A model generated the notes under the pieces. That model did not search any database. It was not told the origin of the DNA and saw nothing but the letters and a program-made list of their open reading frames with translations. This document shows, in pieces, positions 42,221 through 51,900 of a DNA stretch of 64,000 bases. The position numbers and the translations under genes are program-made. Each line of letters opens with the position of its first letter. The first letter of the stretch is position 1. Source of the stretch: Dactylorhiza incarnata (lineage: Eukaryota; Streptophyta; Magnoliopsida; Asparagales; Orchidaceae); the NCBI GenBank assembly GCA_033032865.1, contig JAWHQI010000065.1, positions 6,758,001-6,822,000 on the forward strand, in the 5' to 3' direction.

Positions 42221-42960
42221 TGTTGGAGTTTTGAGCTGTGTTGACTTGGTCAACATTTTTGTTTAAAAGTTTTTATTATTATGAATTTTAATTTGTATAG
42301 GTGGAGGAGAGAGAGAGCCCGCATTTATTGCGGAGAGAGAAGTTGGTGTTTTGTTTTGCCTATAAATAGGCCCCCCTTTGTAAAGTTTTAAAGAAGTTAA
42401 AAAAGCTTTTTCCGGGCATAATTTTAGAGAGAGAGAAGGAGAGTTTAGAAAGAGAGAGAGAGGAGTTTTGTTATTCCCGCAGGAATAAATTTCCTCTCGC
42501 CTATTTATCTCGCCAAACCCATCTCGCCAACCCTTGCCGGTGCAGCCCGCGTGCTCGCGCTAGACGTGGAGAAAGGGAGGAGCCAGCCATCTTCCGTCCC
42601 GACGACCACTTGCCGCCAGCTCGCACTCGCCTACAGGAGCCTCGCCAACGCAGTCCATCTCGCCGGGATTTGTTGGTACTCGCCGGAGCCTCTCGCGAGG
42701 TTGAGCTCGCCGGTGTGGTTGAGTGGAGGCTGAGGGGAGTGCTCGCCTGTGTTGAAAGTAGTCGCGAGCGGTGCTGTGTCTCGCCGAGAAGTAGGAGGAG
42801 CTCGCCGGTGGTGTTGCTCGCTGGTGTGCTCGCGGGGTAGTCCTCGCAAGTGTGAAGTGGAAGTGTTCACCGTGAGAGAAGGTGATCCCCGGGGTGTGCA
42901 CTCGCGGCGTTGAGGTGTGATCGGCGTGGTGACTTCGCGTGGAAGGTCTCGCTTCCAACA
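42221..42960 (+). repeat. Solo LTR inserted in gypsy-H, perfect target duplication
   Basis: 740 bp, TGTTGGAG...TTCCAACA (6-bp inverted ends), flanked by GGGAC at 42216-42220 and 42961-42965. It interrupts gypsy-H between the protease and RT regions (VVVRPC|YHYPF). A TATA element (CCTATAAATAGGC, 42358-42371) fixes the + orientation. The remainder is rich in CTCGCC words. No internal sequence is present, so it is a solo LTR. Confidence 0.9.
42358..42371 (+). promoter_or_regulatory. TATA box of the solo LTR
   Basis: CCTATAAATAGGC about 135 bp into the LTR, followed by AG-rich and pyrimidine-rich leader sequence, as in a U3/R boundary. Confidence 0.55.
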
Positions 42961-42965
42961 GGGAC

Positions 42966-43640
42966 GCACAACCACCGGGGGCGTGCCAGAAAGGAGACAA
43001 ATGTAGTGATCCTGGTTGTGGCCCGAAGGAGGACCCACCAAGGGAACGAATGTGCTGCGGAATTCCTGGAGAAGGCCGTGGAGGTCCGGGGGCAGCTCTT
43101 CCACGGGAGAAGGAAACCCGGGGAGACGTGGTTTGCACGAGGAAGGAAGAGGGCTCAGATGTCGGGTCATGACCTTGCCACTTAGTCAAGTTGCAGTTCA
43201 AATACCAAAGTATGGTCAGATGGTCAAAATCCCAAGTCAGAGGTCCCAGGGTGCGAAGCTAGCGGACCACCAACACCACCTCGAACCCCACGCAAATCTA
43301 CTACAAACATGTCGACTGTGGAGTGGTACCTCTCCACGAGCGACACACGACGACATATACCTATACATTGCATCTGTTGCCCGTTGGCCACCGAAATATG
43401 CACCCTGCTGCGAGGTGACACTGAAAGCTGTAGACGAGATGCTGTCTCCTGGTGAATAAAACTGTGGGTGCTACCCGAGTCCATGAGAGCCACTAAGGTT
43501 TGGCCTCCAGGAGTGATGAACATCTGAATTGTGTGGCCTTCCTGCGGCCCCTGAATGACATGGAGGGAGAGTTCTGGTACTCTCAAGTCTTTGTCCTCGT
43601 CATCATCATTCGACGGGGCATCCACTTCGATCCAAAATAT
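42966..43640 (-). pseudogene. Gypsy-H protease and linker
   Basis: Frame 43625-43224 reads VALMDSGSTHSFIHQETA (protease Asp present), QLSVSPRSRVHISVANGQQM; a frame change follows, then LPPDLHGLLQEFRSTFVP and YICLLSGTPPVVVRP (43110-42960), the linker to RT. Confidence 0.85.
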
Positions 43641-44736
43641 TCGTTTGCACCGATGGCCTGACCCAAAAAGTTTGTCGGAGTTAAATCACAAGCCTTTCGC
43701 ACGGCGGTCCGCCATCTCGGCGTGAGACAATTGACAGAGGAAAGGAGGGTGGTTTGAGTCTCCCCCTTTGGGGGGACTTGGGGCCGACGACCCCTGGGAG
43801 GCGCTACTTCGAAAGAAGCTCATCATATCCCGGCGGTACCCTTGAGGGAGGTCCAACAATAGTCGACGTTCACGAACTCTGGCCAAACTCATCGCGGTGG
43901 TGAGATCGGCCGGGGCATGAAATTCCACATCATTCCGCTGACGCTCATAAAGACCCGCGGTAAAAATGGGCACCTACTGCTCCAAGAGGATTGTGGGGGT
44001 ACATGCCAATAAGACTTGGAAGCGCTCCAAATAGTCATCAATGGTGCCCATTTTCTTGAGGACGATGAGATCGCCAAGCGGATTGCCTCGCAACGGAGGG
44101 CTAAATCGAAGCGTACATGCCGCCTTGAATTCCTCCCAAGTTAAATGCGGTCGTTCTCGTTGAAGTTGGGTGAACCAAAGCTGTGCAAGACCCATAAGAT
44201 GGAAGGAAGCGACGTCGAGGTGGTCTTTCCATGGAGTTCGCTAATTGTCGAAGAAGAGATCGCAACGTGAACCACGCGAGGGGTTCCTTGTGGCCTTGAA
44301 AAATCGGGAAGTCCATCTTGACGTAGCAGGGGACTCCACTACCCTCCTGTCTGGAACATGCAACATCAAGGGGGTGGTGCGGCGAAGGTGGATCCAGAGT
44401 GGAACTGGAAGCGGGTCTGACCGGGGCTTGCATGGATTCGAGCCTAGCGTGAACTGCCTCCATCTTCAGATTCTGTGTAGTTATCGTATCTTGGAACATG
44501 TCAACTACCTGAGTCATGGTAAGGCTCCCGTCTTCCATCGTCACGGAAGGGTTCGACATGTGTGGCAACGACAACAATCCTGCGACAAAGGGTGAGGGTG
44601 ACGGTAGGGAAAACCTGGGCGCGCGGGCAGAGCTAGGGTGAACATCGAGTTTGGTGTGGTCAGACGACACTGATCGGCGTGAGTCGATGGTCGCAAGGGT
44701 GGTACAAGCTGGTGTCGTCGAGGGCGCCAAGGTTTC
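43641..44736 (-). pseudogene. Gypsy-H gag
   Basis: Read down from 44730: a linker rich in Ser/Pro, a short coiled stretch (TITTQNLKMEAVHARLESM), VPCYVKMDFPIFQGHKEPLAWF, LAQLWFTQLQRERPHLTWEEF, LGDLIVLKKMGTIDDYLERFQVLLA, SLARVRERRLLLDLPQG. The knuckle is damaged: the position of the first Cys is a TGA and the second is Ser (KGL-FNSDKLFGSGHRCK, about 43680). A frame change occurs near 44240. Confidence 0.85.
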
Positions 44737-44748
44737 CCTCTAATACCA
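44737..44748 (-). other. Gypsy-H primer binding site
   Basis: Minus strand TGGTATTAGAGG, three bases from the 5' LTR. Confidence 0.8.
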
Positions 44749-44751
44749 AGT

Positions 44752-45241
44752 TGTTATGTGCTCCAGATTGAGATCAAGTAAGAGGACGAGCACAAGTGAG
44801 ATCCCCCAAGGGATTGTCGTCCCCTTTCTTAGAACCCAGAGGAGCTATGATTTCCGAGAGGAAGAAAGCTTGCTGGAGGAGAGAAGCCGACGACTCACGG
44901 ATGGGAGCAGCGCCCGCCGAGTTCGGCGATACGGTTGCGGATCAAGGTTGTCGAAAGAAAAGGGAAGGGGGAGAGAGAGGAAGAGAGAGAATAGGAAGAG
45001 GATAATAATTCTTTGTTATCTTCCCAAGCCAACCGCCACCGACATATAAGGGGTCCCAACAAAGTTCAAGCGTAATAATTTCACGCCCCTCACCTGGGCA
45101 TATACTAAATATGAGATAATATTAGAGGAATTTAAAAGGTGCAAACACAAAACATAGCAAAACGGAAATTAAAAGTAATAGTCATGCGCAGGCAGCGGAG
45201 GTCGGCGTTGATATACTCGCCCGAAGCGTGGGCCCATAACA
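44752..45241 (-). repeat. Gypsy-H 5' LTR
   Basis: 490 bp, matches 31858-32348. Confidence 0.93.
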
Positions 45242-46230
45242 TCATTCGGTCTAACCCTATCTTACTTAATCCTTGAACCAGACTACTTATCCAATTATTC
45301 CACCATCTAACTTTTATTTTATATGCCCAAATAAGTCTATTTTCTATTATCTCATTTTCAATAGATATCACTCACATTGTTTCTCTAGCATCATCATTTT
45401 TTGATTCATCTTTTCTAGTTTTGCCACACATCTATCTCAACTTTCTCATTCCTTCCAGGAAACATGGATATCGAAGGATTTTTTACTGCTTAATACTTAA
45501 ATCTATACAACATCATTACTCCTCTAATGGCAGTTGTATAAAATTTACAGTCTCCATGACATTCTCTTCTCTCACAGTACTCCTGATACTCCATTTTAAC
45601 CACCAAACCTTAACTATAGAGATTATATCTCATCTATACACCCATTCTTCTGTAATATCGATCCAAGGTACTTAAACATCTCACACTTATATATCTATTG
45701 ATCATCTAATAAAATAGATTGACGATTTCTAATATTACCCCAATAAAATTGTATATCCTGTTTTCGGTATTTGCTTTAATAATTTGAAGCCTTTTGTCTT
45801 CTAAATTACATCTTAATTATTTTAATTTTTACTCAACTCAATAGATGTCTTATCAATTAGATTTATCGTTTGCAAAATCATATACGCATGACACCTTGCA
45901 TTGGACATCTTTTGTAAGCATCTCCTTGATTATTTCAAAAACATTGGACTCATATTGATCCGTGATATAAACTTTTTATGATTGGTATTCTTTAATAACT
46001 CTACAATTATGTCTATTCATCTAATACTAGTTAGCGCTCCATCATATATATCTTACTAACTTCAACATATATTTGACACAAAACTTTCCTCCTTAGTGTG
46101 CACCAAATTAAATCTTGTGGTACTCAATTATACGCCTTTTCAAGATCATTGAAAATCACATGAATGATTTTCTTTGCTTTATATTTTCCCAGTAATTGTT
46201 TTAACACAAAAGTCACATCCATAGTGGGTA
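45242..46230 (-). mobile_element. RTE-type LINE remnant, main part (continues at 31857-31715)
   Basis: Minus translation in shifting frames gives FNDLEKAYN-VPQDLIW (about 46150), ISVRCLSTLDR (compare FKYLGS, about 45690), KFYTTAIRGVMLY (about 45545) and KVEIDVWQN (compare RMLRWMCG). It then gives ENEIIENRLIWA and ends at LGLDRMM where the gypsy-H LTR begins. It is highly decayed. The catalytic box is not recognisable. Confidence 0.75.
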
Positions 46231-46874
46231 TACTTGATAACAACAACAAAATTAATTATTTGAAATTGATGTAACTTTGCTAAGCACATATTACGATCCT
46301 AAATCATAACGGAGATGATGGAACCTTGTCGCGGATGCAGGAGGCGGGGAGTTTGTGAGAGAGATACCAAATCCTTCTACCTAGGTTTAGAGAAAGAGAT
46401 AAGAAACTAAGAGGGAGGGTAGAGACTAATTTCTTTCTTTTCTATTCCCTATCCCCAAGGCTCTTTACATAGAGTAAATTTTCCATTCCATATCCAGTTT
46501 GTAATCTCTTCTTACGTTGTGTGTCCTATCGGTGAGAGTTTTTTTGATTTCTTTAAAGAATCAAATTCTTCCCACCCGGGCATTCCATTCATCTTCTTGA
46601 ATGATGGCGTGAAGGTATTGGGTGCACTCAGATCACTTCAGCTGATGACAACACATCTCCATTTTATTTCCAATGTGGTTTTATTAAATCCTGAAATAGA
46701 AGATATGAAATAACACACAAGGAACTGCTGTTGTTTTTCCATTTCTTCATATGTCTGCTTAACTACGGGTTTTTGGAAGGGCTGAATACACTATTGACAC
46801 AACTATACCTCTACACATGCTCATGTTGCTCTAGTGCCAAGCAAAAAGTCTCATGCTTTCATATTGTGTATAAC
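46231..46874. other. Unrecognised intron 2 sequence
   Basis: No element ends, no family motif. A 64-codon open frame at 46519-46713 has no features I recognise and no splice context matching the host gene. Confidence 0.4.
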
Positions 46875-48090
46875 TGATGCTAGGAGTTTATTTCATGTTA
46901 TTTTCGTGTTATTTCTCGAGTTTTCCGTTGTACCCTCCAACCATTATTATAAATGGGGTAGTGCTTTCTATTTTTCATTAATGAAGCAATTTTACTTTCC
47001 ATCATGGTATCATAGCCAACAGATTACCCTAGCCTGACGGAAGAACCGCGTGTCGTGGGACTATCGTTCCTCCATCTCGCTCGCCTGTGCTCGACCCCCC
47101 GTTTCCGCTTAACAGAGCTCGTTGTCGCTCCTCTCCACTCGATCGATTGTCCTCCACACCCGGCTTAAACATCTAATCTTTAGCCTCAACCGATCTCTGG
47201 TCCTGGCTCCACCCGACTGAGCTTGCATCGATCGCCGTTCTTCACTTCTGCGGTTGTAGACGCCTTTCTCTTTTCTCCTCAAGCCAGCGACTTCTCCCAC
47301 GCCGTTCTTCACAGTAAAATGCTCTAGCCAGTGGCTTCTCAGGTGGTGCCGACAATGGAAATTGTATATGGCCTTTTAGAGATTCTTTCTTGTGACTGAT
47401 TTCATGTTGATCTTATTTTTTTAGAATGACTTGATTTTGATTCCAATTCTTGGAATCTTGTTCTTCTTATGTGTTATGAGCCATGTCTGAGGTTGGAGGG
47501 TCGGAATAGTCATCCACTCTTGCTGGATATACCCAGGATCATACGACCTGCCAACTTACTATGGTTCACCTGGATGATACTGATTACTTACACTGGGCCC
47601 GATCTATTATGGTGGCCCTTAGGAGTTGGAACTTATTTGACTACATCAATGAAATAATTAAGGAACCAAAAAAAGATGTTGGTACTTAGGAAACATGGGA
47701 TTATGAAAATTCTCTTATTATGACATGGCTGACTAACTCTATGCAAGAGATGATTGCTAGAAATTATGTGTTCTTAGATACTGCATTAAATCTTTGGAAA
47801 TGCGTGGAGTCTACTTACTCCCGCGAAGGGTACACCACTCAAGTTTATGAATTACGGATGAACACAACCCTTTTGACGCAGAGAGATTGCCCTCCTTCTG
47901 TCTATTACTTGGAATTCACCTTACTCTATCAAGAATATGACGACATTGATCCTTTCACACTACAATCTCAAGCTGATATGGATCTTGTCAGGATAAGGGA
48001 GGATCATAATCGGGTATTCGAGTTTCTCCAGGGACTCAGCAAGCCTTATAAACGACCACTGTTATTTCCCTTAGCAAAGACATGCTAGGT
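46875..48090 (+). mobile_element. Copia remnant: 130-bp LTR, primer site and gag only
   Basis: A candidate LTR at 46875-47004 (TGATG...CATCA, TATTATAAAT at 46950) is followed at once by TGGTATCATAGCC, a copia primer site. Gag follows. No pol and no second LTR are found before exon 3. Confidence 0.7.
47480..48087 (+). pseudogene. Copia gag
   Basis: One frame reads TMVHLDDTDYLHWARSIMVAL, RSWNLFDYINEIIKEP, then after a TAG (47687) ENSLIMTWLTNSMQEMIARNYVF, YELRMNTTLLTQRDCPP, LVRIREDHNRVFEFLQGLSKPYK. This is the retrotransposon gag domain of a copia lineage different from copia-A and B. It breaks off before any zinc knuckle. Confidence 0.82.
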
Positions 48091-48334
48091 ATCTCCACTT
48101 CGATTGCCTAGTATCCCATATCACCTTTCCTCTCTTTGAATATTCTTCATAAGCCTCTTTTCTTTCCATCAAGCAAGTGCAAGTAAAATGAATACTCAAG
48201 TGTCATCCCACTAAAAAAATTTCTCTTGCTTGCAAATGGGGCCCCACTTCCTCCTCCACATCAACTCTGGAGCCACCCTAGTTTTTAGCAGGGTGCATGA
48301 GAATTATGTGTGATATAGGATATTGATTTTCATG

Positions 48335-48465
48335 ACTATAAGGAAAGACATGATGTACTTAGGCATTAGTAAGATTATGACTAAAGATAAGGCGCATTGG
48401 CGACAAATGATCCATATAGCCGACCCCACTATGGTGGGATAAAGGCTTGAGTGTTGTTGTTGTTG
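48335..48465 (+). mobile_element. 131-bp severely truncated RTE copy
   Basis: Collinear with 3107-3232 (the last 35 or so codons and the GTTGTTGTT tail of the LINE at the left of the window), with a longer (GTT)n tail. A 5'-truncated insertion; target duplication not clear. Confidence 0.88.
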
Positions 48466-48854
48466 CATGTTTTGATTTTTGGATGGTAGCTGTATTTTAA
48501 GGCCCTCCTTCTCTTCCAAATTGAAATGGAATGTTTAATAACCCATGGTGTATCAATATTAATTTTTATACATGCCTGAGTCTAAATGAGCCTTCTATTT
48601 TTGTTCATGTTGATATTCGATTATGCAGAGGGAAAACCTGCAGCAGTTGTTAAGTTGAGCATGAAAAATGTGCCATGTGCACCACATTTGCATATCCTTA
48701 TTGCCATGTCACTGAGCGTGTCTCTTTTCTTTTATTGTTATGTTATTTAAACTGAAATTCATACTGTATGGGTTTTTCTGTCTTATATTTACTTATATTC
48801 CAATTAAAATTCCTTCCGAAAATTAGTTTCCTAACACGCATTTCACTTGTTTAG

Positions 48855-49003
48855 ACTATGCATTTGGTGCCCACAAATTTGGTGGGAACGCTCAGTCTAT
48901 TACAAAAAATCGTTGGATCCACCACACATCATTTTTATGGGATTACAATGTCAAGAGTATGGAGTATCTGAAAATGCCAAATCGAACTCCTGCATATAGA
49001 TTG
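48855..49003 (+). CDS. LPLA: Lipoate-protein ligase A-like, coding exon 3
   Basis: Encodes the rest of Asp140 through residue 188. It contains YAFGAHKFGGNAQSI, where Lys147 is the conserved catalytic/lipoyl-AMP-contacting lysine and GGNAQ the family motif, then RWIHHTSFLWDYN and YLKMPNRTPAYRL. The acceptor is CTTGTTTAG at 48846-48854; the donor is TTG|GTATGT at 49003-49004. The exon ends on a codon boundary. The next exon should begin with the family's (A/G)R(G/D)H-type segment; no such sequence was found downstream in this window. Confidence 0.92.
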
Positions 49004-49203
49004 GTATGTTCTTTTCTGGTTTTGAAAGCTTCTTGTTAACAAAAAGATAATTACCTTTTTCGTTCTAAGAAATTAATATATGGTTACTCGTGTATTTATG
49101 CCAGCATTTTCCATATCATCTTACAAACTATACAAAATTCGAAGATTTTGTGTCCTGGATCATTGGAGGAGAAAAGACTAGAAATGCACAATAGTGTATC
49201 ATA

Positions 49204-49262
49204 TCTATACTATATTAAAAGCAATATACCTATTTGCTCTCTAACACAATTTTAATTTCCAC
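49204..49262 (+). repeat. Helitron-like end / left member of an inverted pair
   Basis: TCTATACTATATTAAAAGCA... resembles the TC-starting 5' end of plant Helitrons. About 60 bp match, in inverted orientation, 55108-55168. Confidence 0.5.
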
Positions 49263-49451
49263 CACGATTTTAAAATAACTAAATCTTGAACGTTAATTAC
49301 TCCTCATCTGGTACACCTATTCCCTCATTCAGTTCACGTATCCCGTGCGAAACAAATCCCGCCCTTCTCTCCCCCATGAAATTTCTCTCTAGACATCGAT
49401 TAGGGCGACATGACATAAAATAGCATCCTGGTACGCGCTTCTTATAGAGAA

Positions 49452-50215
49452 CTATAAGAGACAATGATTAGTAACGAACATAATCAAATGGCTACTAACC
49501 CCAGATAAGTTGTATGGATGCTCTAAGGGGTGCGTCTCGAGTCCTAGCTTGTCAGCCATACGATGAGAAACATAGTTCTCCAAATTACAACTATCAATGA
49601 TGATGGAGCAGAAATCTCCCTGAATGCGCGCAGCAGTGCGGAAAATATCAGTCTCAGTGGTCTCGCTAGAGGAAACCAAGCTATAACGAAGGGCAGAGAC
49701 TAACTGATCAGCTTGTTTTCCTTCGACCTCTATCACGCTCTTAGACTTGGGCTCAGGTTCAGGCTTGGAATCATTAAGGAAAACTCCATATTCAGGCTCA
49801 TGTCTATCGGTGGAATCAGTAATGACGACGAAGTGGCGTTGCGAGCATTCAAATGATTTGTGCACAGGCTCCATACACGAAGCATCAGAATATTCCAGTG
49901 TTGGGCTTGGACCCAATGAGCTCCTTACCTCGGGAGGGTTCCGTGTGAGGAGTCGGGGTGCCAGTATTGACATGAGGACGAGGGGATCTAAGATTCTAGT
50001 GGCGGGGGGAAATGGTGCTGGTGATCGGAGTATCAGTAGACCTAAGACCAGATGTCCTTTTCAGTAGTGTGGACTCCACTCTACTGGCTCTACTAGATAG
50101 TTCACCCAAATCTCTATAGTCGTACAACTCGAGTTGGTCCCTAATAGCATAACGAAGCCCGTTCGGATAACGGGACACCGCCATATCGTCTTCCTCACGA
50201 AGATCTAACCTAGAC
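49452..50215 (-). pseudogene. Gypsy-D-like gag-protease fragment
   Basis: Read down from 50184: MAVSRYPNGLRYAIRDQLEL and YRDLGELSSRASRVE match the gypsy-D gag; then CMEPVHKSFECSQRHFVVI (knuckle with G-to-V change), EPEYGVFLNDS, RIQGDFCSIIIDSCNLENYVS (protease motif disturbed) and HPYNLSGVSS. A relative of gypsy-D on the opposite strand, with no LTRs visible. Confidence 0.85.
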
Positions 50216-50239
50216 TACAACAATATGGACTCGTAGGTG

Positions 50240-50720
50240 TACTCGTCTACGAAAAACTATCATGGCAAAAGTTGTGGAACCTTCGATATAAATTTTGTAG
50301 ATAGTCCGCCGGGAGTAAAGAAAGACCCAACAAGAGGGGATTTTTCTCAATGGATTGATAGAGTGCTAGGTCCAAAAGAGAAAGCGACTAAGCTACAAGT
50401 AGGTGAATGTTCTACTGGGAGGCAATAACCCTAGTAGTTATCTTAAAATTTGTGCATATGCCCTTTTCTTATTTTTATTTAGAACTTGTTTAGAATTTCT
50501 TTGTAATAATTTCATCGCAATTCGATTTTCGCGGGGATCTATTTCATCGAATTTGGGCTTGCTCGTGTTGGTCCTGGTCTGTAGCCCTCTTTTGTTCTTT
50601 TTTAGGGGTCGCACATGCGTGCACTCCATTCTACGCACGCATGCATGGCACACCCGCGTGCTACTTGTGCATGCCCGTGCGCCTGATGAGTTTAAGACCT
50701 AAGGCACAAGAATATTCACT
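50240..50720 (+). mobile_element. Gypsy (Athila/Tat-like) 3' fragment, tentative
   Basis: A short frame ending ACTGGGAGGCAATAACCC, a phrase seen just after the last ORF of Athila/Tat-type elements, followed by AT-rich sequence and CACGCATGCATG-type words. Based on the phrase alone. Confidence 0.35.
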
Positions 50721-50959
50721 CCGCGCGCTCATTTGCTCCACTCTCGCCTCCAACACCCTCTCCGATCGGCGAAATTTGGGCGATCCATTACCGTCCAACG
50801 ACTTCCTCCACCTCTCCTCATAGTGCAAAGCCTAGGCCGCCGAATTCGTGGTGCTCTCCTCTCATCGTGATCGTGATGGCTAGGTGGCATTACGAGCTTG
50901 AGTGTTCTCGGTAATTTCTGAACTCCCTTCTATGTCCTTTACCTCCACATCTTCTTCTC

Positions 50960-51217
50960 ATGACCAACAAAACTCTAGTCGAGGTCTGGATTCAACATCA
51001 GCCTCCAACCGCAGACGTCGCTGCCCAACGTGCCCAGAAGGAAGCGGTTGGCATCGCCATGATGATGGCCCTTGTTCCGCCTCATTTTCATAGCGTTCGG
51101 GCTCAAATCCTCTCTTCCTCCACTATTCCTTCCCTGTCAGATGTGTGCTCGATGCTTTTAAAAGTCATACCACCACCCGATCCTCTCGGGACTCTCTCTC
51201 CATCTCTCCTCCAATAA
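50960..51217 (+). pseudogene. Copia-B gag C-terminal part
   Basis: AAQRAQKEAVGIAMMMALVPPHF, RAQILSS and LSDVCSMLLKV match copia-A gag at 10430-10570. The gag N-terminal domain is missing, consistent with the lost 5' end. Confidence 0.8.
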
Positions 51218-51363
51218 ACCTTTCCATCTTACCCCATTCCCTCATCGGCTCGTAGGGCTCGCATTGGCTCTCGCGGACGGGGTCGTAGCGGACGACCTCA
51301 CCCTCACTGCTCTCACTGTGGTCGGGTTGGTCATTTGAGGCAACATGCTTCCGTAAGCATTGT

Positions 51364-51900
51364 ATGGCCCCACAACAACATATCTCCGTTGCAGTCGAAA
51401 CAACTTCCACCACTAGCACCGACATTGATGCCTTGCGCACACAACTTCAACATCTTCAGGGGATGATCAGTCGTTCATCTGGCTCTGTTGCGTCTATCTC
51501 TAACGAAGGTATCTCCTGTCTCTCCCTTGGCTCCACTTGGATTGTGGTTTCTGGTGTCACCCACCATATTACTCCACAGAAACCACCGCAGGACTTGGAC
51601 TCAGCGCATCCCAAGTTCATCACCGTGGCTAATGGTGCTATAACCCCGGTGTCCGGTTCTGCCAACATGTCCTTTCATCTATCTCTCTCCGCTCGGTTAT
51701 TCATGTTTGGGCTCTCCATTCAACCATCTCTCTGTTAGTGGACTTATTCAAGATCTTGACTGCACTGTAACCTTTTCTTCATCTTCTTTTGTTGTGCATG
51801 ATCAACAGACGCAGAATATCATTGGTGAAGGACAGTTGTCCAACGGGCTCTACATTCTGCATGTTCCACCCACAGTTCTCTCCTCCGTTTCCTCTATTTA
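51364..51900 (+). pseudogene. Copia-B protease, catalytic Asp lost
   Basis: WIVVSGVTHHIT stands where copia-A has WIVDSGATHYIT, so the catalytic Asp is Val. The frame changes near 51700 and continues GSPFNHLSVSGLIQDLDCTVTF. Confidence 0.82.

Larger units (their letters stand above)
31858..45241 (-). mobile_element. Gypsy-H: Ty3/gypsy element, split by gypsy-D and a solo LTR
   Basis: LTRs 31858-32348 (3') and 44752-45241 (5'), 490-491 bp, ends TGTTATG...CATGACA or CATAACA, sharing long identical stretches. Minus-strand primer site TGGTATTAGAGG at 44737-44748. Gag, protease and RT/RNase H lie at 44730-40992; integrase lies at 33717-32354. The RNase H frame (LVSKL|LGFNFHVE) rejoins exactly across gypsy-D. 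Without inserts it is about 5.36 kb, almost the length of gypsy-A. It lies within the minus-strand LINE; no clean 5-bp duplication was found. Confidence 0.92.
30422..48854 (+). other. LPLA: Intron 2 of the lipoate ligase gene, 18.4 kb, transposon-filled
   Basis: GT at 30422, AG at 48853-48854. Contents in order: Harbinger-like element, LINE split by gypsy-H (with gypsy-D and a solo LTR inside), unrecognised sequence 46231-46874, copia gag remnant and a short RTE copy. 30422-30706 and 48466-48854 appear to be original intron. Confidence 0.82.
3613..49003 (+). other. LPLA: Lipoate-protein ligase A-like gene, visible extent (3' end missing)
   Basis: Gene span inferred from three exons: 3679-3857, 30183-30421 and 48855-49003. 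The joined coding sequence is 179+239+149 = 567 nt, or 189 codons with no stop. The phases agree at each join: GG|G gives Gly60, G|AC gives Asp140, and exon 3 ends on a codon boundary. Donors are GTAAAT, GTACGT and GTATGT; acceptors are ATCAG and TTTAG. The protein has the family blocks for lipoyl-AMP binding (RRFTGGGT) and the catalytic lysine (HKFGGNAQ). Plant members I recall continue some 50-80 residues further; that part was not found here. Either intron 3 is longer than 15 kb or the 3' end is lost. The symbol follows the plant LplA-type family and is a family-level call. Confidence 0.85.

Noticed and set aside
42551..43201. ORFs through 42551-43201 as a host exon
   Set aside because: They run across the solo LTR edge (42960) into gypsy-H coding on the opposite strand; the mosaic is explained by the insertion.
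48628..48760. Open stretch after GATTATGCAG, resembling an exon
   Set aside because: It has an acceptor-like edge, but exon 2 joins exon 3 perfectly without it (split Asp codon), and it has no family match.
49109..49193. Possible lipoate ligase exon 4 (29 codons after an AG, ending in TAG)
   Set aside because: In phase with exon 3 and with an acceptor-like AG, but the residues do not resemble the family's C-terminal segment. Kept only as a fallback.
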